Notes: generated by a model from the letters alone, not told the origin. A DNA stretch of 5,077 bases from Betaproteobacteria bacterium (GCA_005882155.1 VBCQ01000373.1:1-5077), one strand, 5' to 3'. Shown: positions 1 through 5,077, counted from the first letter of the stretch. Translations and numbers: made by a program.

Positions 1-257
1 CGATACGAGGCGTCCTCATCGGCCGATCGCGGCGCGATGGCCATCAGCCAGGCGCTGCCGCCCTCACGGATGCATTCGTCGGCGAGATCCTGCAGGTCCT
101 GCTCGCGATCGGCTTTGGCGGGCAACAGGTAGGCGCCGTCGCGCAAGGCCATGCAGCCCAGCCCCTTGAGCGCGCGCCAGATGCGCATGCGGGCGGTCGC
201 GCTCGCCGTGGGGAGCGAGACGATCAGCAGAAGCCACTGCTGGGTTGTGGAGGCCAT
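1..257 (-). CDS. chrB: ChrB, chromate-responsive regulator, N-terminal part (cut by window edge)
   Basis: Reading the minus strand from an ATG at 257 gives 85 uninterrupted codons that run off the left end. The product starts MASTTQQWLLLIVSLPT and continues with TARMRIWRALKGLG, then LRDGAYLLP. This is the pattern of the ChrB N-terminal domain: a hydrophobic first strand, an Arg-rich helix, and a 'LRDGVYLLP'-type segment. The family is about 300 residues long, so roughly 70% of the gene, including the C-terminal ChrB domain, lies outside the window. In characterised chromate-resistance loci ChrB acts as a chromate-sensing regulator of the chrA efflux gene; here chrA is not visible and would be expected beyond the left edge. 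No Shine-Dalgarno sequence precedes the ATG, and a -10-like TATGAT ends 7 nt before it, so the mRNA may be leaderless. The start was chosen because it gives the complete family N-terminus. Confidence 0.85.
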   Translation of the reverse strand, partial: MASTTQQWLLLIVSLPTASATARMRIWRALKGLGCMALRDGAYLLPAKADREQDLQDLADECIREGGSAWLMAIAPRSADEDASY

Positions 258-282
258 GTAGAGAATCATACGTCAATGTAGA
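256..282. repeat. Direct repeat ATGTAGA, 20-bp period, over the chrB start region
   Basis: The heptamer ATGTAGA occurs at 256-262 and again at 276-282, so the copies lie on the same face of the helix two turns apart and bracket the putative chrB -10. It could be a regulator site, for example for ChrB itself, but seven bases is short and chance is possible. Confidence 0.3.
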
Positions 283-295
283 TGTTGCTATATCG
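258..295 (-). promoter_or_regulatory. Putative chrB promoter with a -10 that would give a leaderless transcript
   Basis: On the minus strand TATGAT (265-270) matches the sigma-70 -10 consensus at 5 of 6 positions and lies 7 nt upstream of the chrB ATG. Transcription would therefore begin at or within a base of the start codon. No convincing -35 is found at 16-18 bp spacing (the candidates are AT-rich, such as ATATAG), which would fit an activator-dependent or weak promoter. This is an inference from sequence only. Confidence 0.35.
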
Positions 296-340
296 CTTCA
301 ACCACGTTCGACATGGGGACAGGAACGGAGGCAATCCGCC

Positions 341-1156
341 ATGGCCAGTTCGCACGAAATGAGCCGCTTGATGGTCGCCCTGGCTGCGCTGGTCGCCGCC
401 ACCTGTCTCGTGAGCGTGCGGTCGGCCGGTGCCCAATCGCTCGTGCTCGGCCAGAGGGTGGAGTTGCCAGCGGTCGACGGCCGAATCGATCACATGGACA
501 TCGACATCGACGGCAATCGGCTGTTCGTCGCCGCCCTCGGCGCCGGCTCGGTGGAGGTCGTCGACCTGCGTGCAGGCAAGCGCATCGCGCGCATCCAGCC
601 GCTGCACGAACCGCAAGGCGTCGCGTATCTGGCCGGCGCGCATCGTCTGTTCGTCGCGAGCGGAGCCGTTGGCGACGTGCAGGCGTTTGCCGAAGGCAAG
701 ACACCGGCAGTGGCGCGCGCCGAAGGCCTTGACGATGCAGACAACGTGCGTGTCGATCGCGCAGCAGGGCAACTGGTTGTCGGCTCGGCCACCGTCTCGA
801 AATCCGACACCGCTCGCTACCTCGCGGCCGGGGCGAACGCGTTCCTGCCCAAGCCGATCGACGTGCGGCAGTTGCTGCAGCGTATCGGCGAGCTGCTGAA
901 AGTGGACTGGACCTTCGCCCGCCCGTCGGAAGCGCCGGACAGCACGGCAGCGCTGATCCCGCCTCCCCAGCCGACACTGCAAGCGCTGGCACGGCTCGCG
1001 CGCAGCGGCGAAATGCGAGCCTTGCGTGAAGCCGCGAACCAGCTGAGCACCCTGGGCAACCAGTACAAGCCTTTCGCGAATCGGCTGGTGCACCTGGCAG
1101 AGCGCTTCGAGTCGCTCGCGATCACGCAGTTGATCCAGCAGTTTCTGGAGCCGTGA
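341..1156 (+). CDS. Chimeric ORF: secreted YncE-like beta-propeller start fused to receiver/hybrid-kinase C-terminus
   Basis: The product is 271 residues. The ATG at 341 has a GGAGG (327-331) nine bases upstream; the in-frame extension further upstream lacks such support. Residues 1-31 form a signal peptide (hydrophobic LMVALAALVAATCLV, likely cleavage after AGA). Residues 34-148 look like the first blades of a YncE-type 40-residue-repeat beta-propeller (GRIDHMDIDIDGNRLFVAAL, then SVEVVDLRAGK, then DNVRVDRAAGQLVVG). At about residues 148-152 identity changes abruptly: SATVSKSDTARYLAAGANAFLPKPID is the beta4-to-beta5 end of a response-regulator receiver with its conserved Lys-Pro at 171-172. 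It is followed by a helical tail (LARLARSGEMRALREAAN, then FANRLVHLAERFES) typical of the C-termini of hybrid sensor kinases. The receiver's acidic pair and phosphoacceptor Asp are absent, as are most propeller blades. Neither half can be a complete domain, and a periplasmic export signal on a receiver fragment makes no functional sense. The best reading is a deletion fusion of two genes, or an assembly join. Expression and folding are doubtful. Confidence 0.75.
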   Translation: MASSHEMSRLMVALAALVAATCLVSVRSAGAQSLVLGQRVELPAVDGRIDHMDIDIDGNRLFVAALGAGSVEVVDLRAGKRIARIQPLHEPQGVAYLAGAHRLFVASGAVGDVQAFAEGKTPAVARAEGLDDADNVRVDRAAGQLVVGSATVSKSDTARYLAAGANAFLPKPIDVRQLLQRIGELLKVDWTFARPSEAPDSTAALIPPPQPTLQALARLARSGEMRALREAANQLSTLGNQYKPFANRLVHLAERFESLAITQLIQQFLEP

Positions 1157-1163
1157 ACCGGCA

Positions 1164-1195
1164 ATGCTTCGGCGAGGCAAAGCATGAGCCGAAGC
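1164..1195. terminator. Possible bidirectional hairpin between convergent genes
   Basis: In the 39-nt gap between the converging stops of the chimeric ORF and the TetR gene there is a perfect 8-bp inverted repeat, GCTTCGGC (1166-1173) and GCCGAAGC (1188-1195), with a 14-nt loop. An alternative overlapping stem pairs ATGCTT (1164-1169) with AAGCAT (1180-1185). Position suits a shared terminator, but no T-run follows on either strand, so intrinsic termination is uncertain. Confidence 0.4.
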
Positions 1196-1894
1196 TCAAG
1201 CGCCAGCACGCGCACCGGCCAGCAAGGCCCTCAGTGCGGCGCGCAACACGCCGGTGGCTTCGTCGGCGCTGAGCAGGCCCGAACTGACAAAGGCGCCGTT
1301 CACCAACACGGCGATTTGTGCGGCGAGTTGCTTGGGCCGGGGCAAGTTCAGCCGCTTGACGATGTCCAGGAGGCGGGCTCGCAGCGCCTGCATGTGTCGG
1401 CGCGAGACTTGGCGAGCCGGGTGGTCATGCTCGGCAAACTCGGCAGCCACGTTGATCTGCGGGCAGCCGCGGTAATTCGAGCGCGCGAGGCGTTCGCCGA
1501 TCCAGCGCATGTGTGCGTCCAGTTCAGCGGCGGGATCGTCGGCGAATTGCGTGGCCACGCGGTCCCATTGCGCCCAGAACTCGACGTCCTCGCGCTCCAG
1601 GAAGGCGACGATCAAATCGTCCTTGGTGGGGAAGTAGCGGTACAGGCTGGTCTTCGCGACCGCCGCCTCCTGCACGACCAGATCGACACCAACCGCGCGA
1701 GTGCCGCGCTCATAGAACAGCCTGGAAGCGGTGTCGAGGATGCGCTCCCGCACTTCGGGTGCCGACTCGATTGCCTCCGTGCCCGCCGCGCGGGAAGTGG
1801 CCGTCGCTGAGCGCTTCGACGCCGTGCCTGAGCGGCGAATGGGTGAAGCATTTCGCGGCGAGCGGGAGGGAGTCGGAGTGCGCATGCTTGACAT
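1196..1894 (-). CDS. TetR/AcrR-family transcriptional regulator
   Basis: The product is 232 residues from the ATG at 1894; an ATG at 1885 would give 229. Residues 1-45 are a Ser/Arg/Thr/Pro-rich, probably disordered tail, longer than usual for the family. Residues 47-95 form the TetR DNA-binding domain: VRERILDTASRLFYERG, then VVQEAAVAKTSLYRYFPTKD, containing the helix-turn-helix and the typical YRYF-x-TK-DDL end. The rest is an all-helical ligand/dimerisation domain with the NYRGCPQINVAAEFAEHDHPAR segment found in one common TetR C-terminal subtype. The ligand is unknown. The gene diverges from an oxidoreductase, and the two share a paired operator that begins directly at this gene's start codon, so autorepression and repression of the neighbour are likely. 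The frame is open up to 1996, but a start there would place the operator inside the coding region and has no support. Only a weak AGG precedes the ATG at 1894, so the exact start is uncertain. Confidence 0.88.
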   Translation of the reverse strand: MSSMRTPTPSRSPRNASPIRRSGTASKRSATATSRAAGTEAIESAPEVRERILDTASRLFYERGTRAVGVDLVVQEAAVAKTSLYRYFPTKDDLIVAFLEREDVEFWAQWDRVATQFADDPAAELDAHMRWIGERLARSNYRGCPQINVAAEFAEHDHPARQVSRRHMQALRARLLDIVKRLNLPRPKQLAAQIAVLVNGAFVSSGLLSADEATGVLRAALRALLAGARAGA

Positions 1895-1916
1895 GATACA
1901 GACCTGTCTGTAATGT
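1888..1916 (+). promoter_or_regulatory. Sigma-70-like promoter for the oxidoreductase
   Basis: A perfect TTGACA -35 (1888-1893) is followed after 17 bp by TAATGT (1911-1916), a weak -10 that keeps the key T-A at the first two positions and the final T. Transcription would start near 1923, within the second operator half, leaving a leader of about 50 nt. The -35 overlaps the first codons of the divergent TetR gene. A mirrored TTGACG occurs on the minus strand (1944-1939), but no good -10 is seen for it. Confidence 0.55.
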
Positions 1917-1939
1917 TGAAGAACAGACAGGTCTGTATC
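1895..1939. promoter_or_regulatory. Paired TetR operator: perfect 17-bp inverted repeat made of two palindromes
   Basis: GATACAGACCTGTCTGT (1895-1911) and its exact reverse complement (1923-1939) flank an 11-nt spacer. Each arm contains its own dyad: ACAGAC-CT-GTCTGT centred at 1904.5 and ACAGAC-AG-GTCTGT centred at 1929.5, so the centres are 25 bp apart. The left dyad extends by one more pair (T1897/A1912). Two 14-16 bp palindromes between a TetR gene and its divergent neighbour are the expected layout for two TetR dimers. The left site covers the promoter spacer and the right site covers the predicted transcription start. The match to this particular regulator is inferred from position. Confidence 0.75.
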
Positions 1940-1946
1940 GTCAAAG

Positions 1947-1979
1947 CTCACATGAGGCTCACATGAGGCCCACATGAAT
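1947..1979 (+). repeat. 11-bp tandem repeat carrying Shine-Dalgarno plus ATG
   Basis: CTCACATGAGG is present as two identical head-to-tail copies (1947-1957, 1958-1968) followed by a diverged third copy, CCCACATGAAT (1969-1979). The ATG of the third copy is the oxidoreductase start, and the GAGG of copy two (1965-1968) lies five bases upstream of it as its ribosome-binding site. The repeat therefore multiplies the initiation module. Confidence 0.85.
1952..1977 (+). other. Two overlapping four-codon upstream mini-ORFs in the oxidoreductase leader
   Basis: ATG at 1952 reads M-R-L-T-stop (1952-1966) and ATG at 1963 reads M-R-P-T-stop (1963-1977). Each stop overlaps the next ATG as ATGA, so the second mini-ORF ends inside the start codon region of the oxidoreductase at 1974. 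The second ATG and the real start are both preceded by GAGG at five-base spacing; the first ATG has no clear Shine-Dalgarno. They follow directly from the tandem repeat and may be an accidental by-product, or may allow termination-reinitiation. Confidence 0.4.
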
Positions 1980-2985
1980 TCCACAAGCAAATGCATCGCC
2001 GTGTATGGCGCCGCGGGTCACACCGGTCAATTTGTCGTCCATGAAGTGCAACGCCGCGGGCTGCCGGTGGTGGCTGTCGGGCGCAGCGCTGCCCGGCTCG
2101 ACGAGACGATCCCTGCGGCAATTCCGCGGCGCATTGCCGAGCTCGACGATCCGGTCAGCCTCGAGGAGGCCTTCGCCGAGTGCGCGGTGGTCATCAATTG
2201 CGCAGGTCCGTTTCTCGACACCGCGGCGCCCGTGGCGCGAGCGGCGTTGCGTGCCGGCTGCCACTACATCGACGTGACGGCGGAGCAGGCCAGCGCGCAA
2301 GCCAGCTTCGCCGAGCTCGATGCATTGGCGCGTGCAGCCGGCCGGGTCGTGATTCCGGCGGCCGGCTTCTACGGCGGTCTGGCCGATCTTCTGGCCAGCG
2401 CGTTGGCATCTGCCGGCCACATCGACGAGATCACGGTGGCTGTCGCGCTCGACCGCTGGTGGCCCACTGTCGGTACGCGCAAGACAGGCGAGCGCAACAA
2501 GGTGCCACGGGTGGTCGTCACGAACGCACGCCTTGCACCGCTGGTGCTATCGGCCGAGGTGCCGAACTGGGTCTTCTCCGCGCCGCTGGGCCATCAAGCC
2601 ATGGTCGAACTTCCATTCAGCGAAGTCATCACTCTGGCCCATCACTTGAAGGTCGGCGAGATTCGTTCGCTGCTCAACCGCTCGGCGCTCGACGACATCC
2701 GCGACGCCTCGACACCGCCGCCCACCGCAGCGGACGACAACGGGCGCTCCGCGCAGCGTTTCGAGCTGGTGATGCGCCTGGTACAGCAAGACGGCCGGCG
2801 TGCGTGGGCAGGACATCTATGCCGTGACGGCGCCCATCGTGACCGAAGCCGCCCTGCGTTTGCTGGCGCCCTCGTACCGGCTCAGCGGTGCACTGGCACT
2901 GGCCCAAGCGGTCGACCCGATTAAATTGCTGCGTTCACTGCACGGCTCGGCGCTGGACCTCTTCGGAGACAGCTTGGGGGGGTAA
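1974..2985 (+). pseudogene. Saccharopine dehydrogenase-like NAD(P)-binding oxidoreductase, frameshifted near 2805
   Basis: The first frame starts at the ATG at 1974 (GAGG at 1965-1968). It encodes a Rossmann nucleotide-binding start, IAVYGAAGHTGQ with the GxxGxxG glycines at residues 12, 15 and 18. NCAGPF (75-80) and GCHYIDVTAE (95-104) follow, as in saccharopine dehydrogenase-like and trans-acting enoyl reductase proteins. Family-like sequence runs to about residue 277 (2804). From 2806 the expected C-terminal sequence, GQDIYAVTAPIVTEAALRLL, continues in the +1 frame to a TAA at 2983-2985, giving about 336 residues in all if repaired. Unrepaired, the first frame runs through unrelated Arg/Gly-rich sequence to a stop at 2924. 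One extra base (or two missing) around 2797-2806 explains the break. It may be real decay or a base-calling error beside GTGGGC. The substrate is unknown; the enzyme is probably cytoplasmic and controlled by the divergent TetR. A run of seven Gs (2976-2982) abuts the stop. Confidence 0.82.
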
Positions 2986-3022
2986 GGCGCACACTTCGCT
3001 CACGCGCTCCGGCAGCCCACCG

Positions 3023-3751
3023 CTACTTCGCCAACCTCTCCTCCCACGCGGGAATATCGATTCCTTTCACGAGCAACCACACGGTCAGCGCCAACACCGA
3101 GATAACCATCGGCAGCAGCAATCCCGAGAATGCGTATCGCGGCGCCAGCACCAGTGCCAGGTTATGGGTCACGAAGCCCAACCCACCCAGCGCAAGCAGC
3201 GCCCCCAGAAATCTCGGCAGGTAGCGCGATCGAAACATGAGATAGCCAAACAGTAGCGAAGCGACGCCGTAGAACACCATGAATATCTCCCCACAGTATC
3301 CGTAAAGCTTGAGCGAGAAAAGCGCGAGCGTATTGAGTTGCTCAGGCGAGAAAGTCTGCAGGTAGTCGGATCCGCTCAGGAGCGGCAAGGCCGCGAAATA
3401 GAAGAGCTCTCCGACACCGAAAACCGAGGTCGACACGAGGCGGAAGAACGCCGCCAACAGAGCAAGGCTTGTGTCTACCGGCTTGAGCAACAGATACAGA
3501 ATGAGCGCCAAGGCAATGTCGCAAGTGGCTTCCAACAAGTAGGCGGCGAAGCCCCAACGGAAGAGCGACTCGTGGGCCAGGATGTTTTTCGCAGTCGCGG
3601 CAGCATCGGACGAAACGATGAGCGTGGACGGAATGTAGAACTCGCCCACGCCGCCCCCCACGATGGAGAGCAGGAACATGACACCGGCCATTTTGGCGTA
3701 CCGCTGTATCGAGGCCGACTGCGGTTCGGCAGCGCATTGATCTTTGCTCAT
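3023..3751 (-). CDS. DUF4386 family integral membrane protein (second of a tandem pair)
   Basis: The product is 242 residues and ends in a TAG. About six hydrophobic segments are visible (near 20-43, 64-90, 96-122, 145-172, 178-195 and 206-228), so it should sit in the inner membrane. It resembles the upstream neighbour along its length. The shared blocks are LIV-x2-DAAATA, a DYL-x2-F-S segment after the third hydrophobic stretch, R-S-x-(F/Y)-LPR and W-L-x2-KG-(I/V)-D near the end. These are marks of the DUF4386 family, whose biochemical role is unknown. The ATG at 3751 overlaps the upstream gene's TGA as ATGA. A strong GAGGAG (minus strand of 3758-3763) lies six bases upstream within the neighbour's coding sequence, so it can be coupled but also initiate on its own. 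It converges on the broken oxidoreductase with a 37-nt gap that contains no clear terminator. Confidence 0.85.
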   Translation of the reverse strand: MSKDQCAAEPQSASIQRYAKMAGVMFLLSIVGGGVGEFYIPSTLIVSSDAAATAKNILAHESLFRWGFAAYLLEATCDIALALILYLLLKPVDTSLALLAAFFRLVSTSVFGVGELFYFAALPLLSGSDYLQTFSPEQLNTLALFSLKLYGYCGEIFMVFYGVASLLFGYLMFRSRYLPRFLGALLALGGLGFVTHNLALVLAPRYAFSGLLLPMVISVLALTVWLLVKGIDIPAWEERLAK

Positions 3752-4443
3752 GCTCGACTCCTCGCTGCACTCGCCTGCTCGCTCCAGCGTTGCGCGTCGA
3801 CACCCTTGATCGCAAGCCAGAGCATGATGGCCATGCTGCCGATGCCGGGGATAACGATCACATACGGCAGCAGCGCCAGCGCAAGCGGCCGATACAGATG
3901 GGTGACGTACCAGAGCCCATCGAACAGTGCGATCGCGCCCACGATCCGCGGAAGAAACGTGGACCGCAGGGCGAGGTAGCCGATTGCGATCCACAGCAAG
4001 CCAAAGAAGATCAGGCCCATGTCGAGCAGCCGGATATTTTCGGTGAGGAACAGCAGCGCCAGCGCGTGACGTTGCGACGCGCTGAAGTCGCCGAGATAGT
4101 CGCCTTTCAGCACGTCGAGCGCCGCGTACTGGAATAGAGAATCGAAAGCGCCCATCGCGCAGCTGATGAGCAAAAAGTAGATGGCGAGCCTCGCAGCCGT
4201 CCGGTCAACGGGCCGAAACAGATCGTAGAGCAGTGCACCCACCACCAGATAGCAAGCGGCGGACACCAGATTCGCGGCGATCGCGAAGCGGAACATCGTC
4301 TCGCCGGCGAGCAGATGGGCCGCGGTCGCGGCGGCATCGTGGTCGACGATCAGCGACTGGCTGATGGAGTAGCCCGCAGCGCCCGTCGCGGCGTACAGCA
4401 GAAAAAATAGGCCGGCGATCCTCGCCTTCGATATCGCAGTCAT
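3748..4443 (-). CDS. DUF4386 family integral membrane protein (first of a tandem pair)
   Basis: The product is 231 residues from the ATG at 4443, supported by GGGAG (minus strand of 4448-4452) four bases upstream. An in-frame start further up at 4512 would add a poorly conserved, charged stretch before the family N-terminus and was rejected. The sequence begins with a short basic end, then IAGLFFLLYAATGAAGYSIS as the first membrane segment. Further hydrophobic segments lie near 51-74, 84-108, 138-158, 164-180 and 186-212. DHDAAATAAHLLAGE (34-48) between segments one and two, and RSTFLPRIVGAI (160-171), are the family-like blocks shared with the downstream gene. The cellular role is unknown. 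It heads a two-gene operon and overlaps the second gene by four bases. The C-terminal tail is short, charged and Ser/Ala/Arg-rich. No clear sigma-70 promoter could be assigned in the 237 bp upstream. Confidence 0.85.
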   Translation of the reverse strand: MTAISKARIAGLFFLLYAATGAAGYSISQSLIVDHDAAATAAHLLAGETMFRFAIAANLVSAACYLVVGALLYDLFRPVDRTAARLAIYFLLISCAMGAFDSLFQYAALDVLKGDYLGDFSASQRHALALLFLTENIRLLDMGLIFFGLLWIAIGYLALRSTFLPRIVGAIALFDGLWYVTHLYRPLALALLPYVIVIPGIGSMAIMLWLAIKGVDAQRWSEQASAARSRA

Positions 4444-4519
4444 CGCGCTCCCTCTCGTGTGGTTTGCATACGTCGCCGCAGTCTGGGGGCGGATCGGCAC
4501 GCGACAAGGCATTTGCGAC

Positions 4520-4551
4520 GAACGACGGCGTGGGGGGTATGAACGACGGCG
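4520..4551. repeat. 11-bp direct repeat GAACGACGGCG, 21-bp period
   Basis: GAACGACGGCG occurs at 4520-4530 and 4541-4551, separated by TGGGGGGTAT. Two copies one double helical turn apart, about 75-110 bp upstream of the first DUF4386 gene, have the layout of a site for a regulator bound in tandem. No family is recognised. Confidence 0.45.
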
Positions 4552-4582
4552 AGTGCCAAAGGCCTAACATCGGTCAACGCCG

Positions 4583-4596
4583 ACGCTCGCGAGCGT
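4583..4596. promoter_or_regulatory. Perfect 14-bp palindrome in the divergent intergenic region
   Basis: ACGCTCGCGAGCGT is its own reverse complement. CAACG (4575-4579) and CGTTG (4602-4606) flank it symmetrically, though with mismatches between. It lies about 140 bp from the DUF4386 start and 85 bp from the binding-protein start. It could be an operator or a structured RNA element; GC-rich DNA also produces such palindromes by chance. Confidence 0.35.
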
Positions 4597-4639
4597 GCCT
4601 TCGTTGGCGCCATGTTCCTTGTCAACGTTGTTCGTGCAG

Positions 4640-4669
4640 TTGGAGCTCGCGTGCCGCAGGCGAGTCCAA
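4640..4669 (+). promoter_or_regulatory. Hairpin directly upstream of the binding-protein ribosome-binding site
   Basis: TTGGAGCTCGC (4640-4650) pairs with GCGAGTCCAA (4660-4669) to give ten base pairs with one bulged G (4645) and a nine-base loop. It ends one base before the GAGG at 4671-4674. It could stabilise the leader or modulate initiation. No T-run follows, so it is not an intrinsic terminator. Confidence 0.4.
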
Positions 4670-4680
4670 AGAGGTGTGCC

Positions 4681-5077
4681 GTGAAACTCAAGAGAATCAC
4701 GCTTGCCGGAACCCTTGCTCTCGCAGCGATCCTCCTGCCCGCCCTGACCGCGGCGCAGAGCTCCGCCACGATCGCGCGGGTTGCGTATCTCGGGTCTGGC
4801 GCTGCCCCGACGCCGGCGACGCCCAACCTCTCATTACAGGCATTCCGTCGGGGCCTTGGCGAGCTCGGCTACGTAGAGGGTCGAGACGTCGTCATCGAGA
4901 CGCGATGGGCGGAGGGACGGATCGACCAGCTTCCCGTCCTCGCTGCGGAGCTGGTAGGTCTCAAGGTGGATGCCATTGTCGCTGTCGGCGCCTCGACGGT
5001 TCGGGCTGCGAAGAATGCCACCACGACGATTCCCATCGTCATGGCGGTGGTGGTCGATCCCGTTGAGGCGGGCCTGG
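4681..5077 (+). CDS. ABC transporter substrate-binding protein (orphan type), N-terminal part, cut by window edge
   Basis: A GTG start at 4681 with GAGG (4671-4674) six bases upstream opens 132 codons to the right edge. Residues 1-25 are a Sec signal peptide: basic KLKR, hydrophobic LALAAILLPALTAA, then QS. The mature start reads IARVAYLGSG. Next come LQAFRRGLGELGYVEGRDVVIETRWAEGR (52-80) and LPVLAAELVGLKVDAIVAVG (84-103), then AAKNATTTIPIVMAVVVDPVEAGL (109-132). These blocks are the signature of the ABC transporter substrate-binding family related to TrpX/YlbA-like proteins, usually about 325 residues, so about 40% is present. Such proteins are common in many copies in Burkholderiales and alphaproteobacteria, often without adjacent permease genes; the ligand cannot be read from sequence. 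It acts in the periplasm. Any partner genes would lie beyond the right edge. Confidence 0.88.
   Translation, partial: MKLKRITLAGTLALAAILLPALTAAQSSATIARVAYLGSGAAPTPATPNLSLQAFRRGLGELGYVEGRDVVIETRWAEGRIDQLPVLAAELVGLKVDAIVAVGASTVRAAKNATTTIPIVMAVVVDPVEAGL

Noticed and set aside
266..1180. Minus-strand open frame of 304 codons opposite the chimeric ORF
   Set aside because: The translation is Arg/His/Cys-rich with no recognisable domain, a typical antisense shadow in GC-rich DNA; the plus strand has a signal peptide, a Shine-Dalgarno and family motifs.
1184..1810. Plus-strand open frame of 208 codons opposite the TetR gene
   Set aside because: Composition is that of a shadow frame, and the minus strand carries a clear TetR helix-turn-helix and full-length fold.
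1912..1944. Sigma-70 promoter for the TetR gene on the minus strand
   Set aside because: TTGACG (1944-1939) mirrors the plus-strand -35, but no acceptable -10 occurs at 16-18 bp, so it was not listed as a feature.
1895..1996. N-terminal extension of the TetR gene to an ATG at 1996
   Set aside because: It would put the operator, the divergent promoter and the neighbour's start inside coding sequence, and the extension has no family-like sequence.
2797..2812. Programmed ribosomal frameshift in the oxidoreductase
   Set aside because: No slippery heptamer, downstream pseudoknot or upstream Shine-Dalgarno-like stimulator is evident; a simple indel is the plainer explanation.
2976..2982. Run of seven Gs as a phase-variation tract
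   Set aside because: It lies in the last codons of an already broken gene, where slippage would only change the C-terminal end; no switching logic is apparent.
3338..3979. Plus-strand open frame of 213 codons opposite the DUF4386 pair
   Set aside because: Charged, low-complexity translation across two unrelated genes on the other strand; no start signal or domain.

Overview
This is a high-GC bacterial window, most likely from a betaproteobacterium of the Burkholderiales type. That placement is inferred from base composition, codon use and the mix of families: ChrB, a YncE-like protein, a TetR regulator with a saccharopine-dehydrogenase-like partner, DUF4386 membrane proteins and an ABC-type periplasmic binding protein. 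No rRNA, tRNA, CRISPR array, transposase or phage gene was seen.

Layout. (1) The left edge holds the N-terminal 85 codons of a minus-strand chrB gene (chromate-responsive regulator), cut by the window end. (2) Diverging from it is a plus-strand ORF (341-1156) that is a chimera: a secreted, YncE-like beta-propeller start runs in frame into the last third of a response-regulator receiver domain and the C-terminal tail of a hybrid sensor kinase. A short hairpin region separates it from (3) a convergent minus-strand TetR-family regulator (1196-1894). (4) The TetR gene diverges from a plus-strand NAD(P)-binding oxidoreductase of the saccharopine dehydrogenase-like / trans-acting enoyl reductase type (1974-2985), whose frame is broken by one indel near 2805. 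Between them lies a paired operator, a perfect 17-bp inverted repeat in which each arm is itself a palindrome, overlapping a good promoter. An 11-bp tandem repeat then creates nested four-codon mini-ORFs before the oxidoreductase start. (5) Convergent to that gene is a minus-strand pair of paralogous DUF4386 membrane proteins (4443 to 3023) joined by an ATGA overlap. (6) A 237-bp divergent intergenic region rich in repeats and palindromes leads to (7) a plus-strand ABC transporter substrate-binding protein, cut by the right end.

How the genes work together. The one well-supported regulatory unit is the divergent TetR/oxidoreductase pair with its shared operator; the regulator probably represses the oxidoreductase and itself. 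The DUF4386 pair is a two-gene, translationally coupled operon. ChrB, the chimera and the binding protein are otherwise unlinked. Two lesions, a gene fusion and a frameshift, suggest local gene decay or rearrangement, though assembly or base-calling errors cannot be excluded from sequence alone. I see no convincing new multi-gene system here. The most unusual points are the chimera, the paired operator and the repeated translation-start module.
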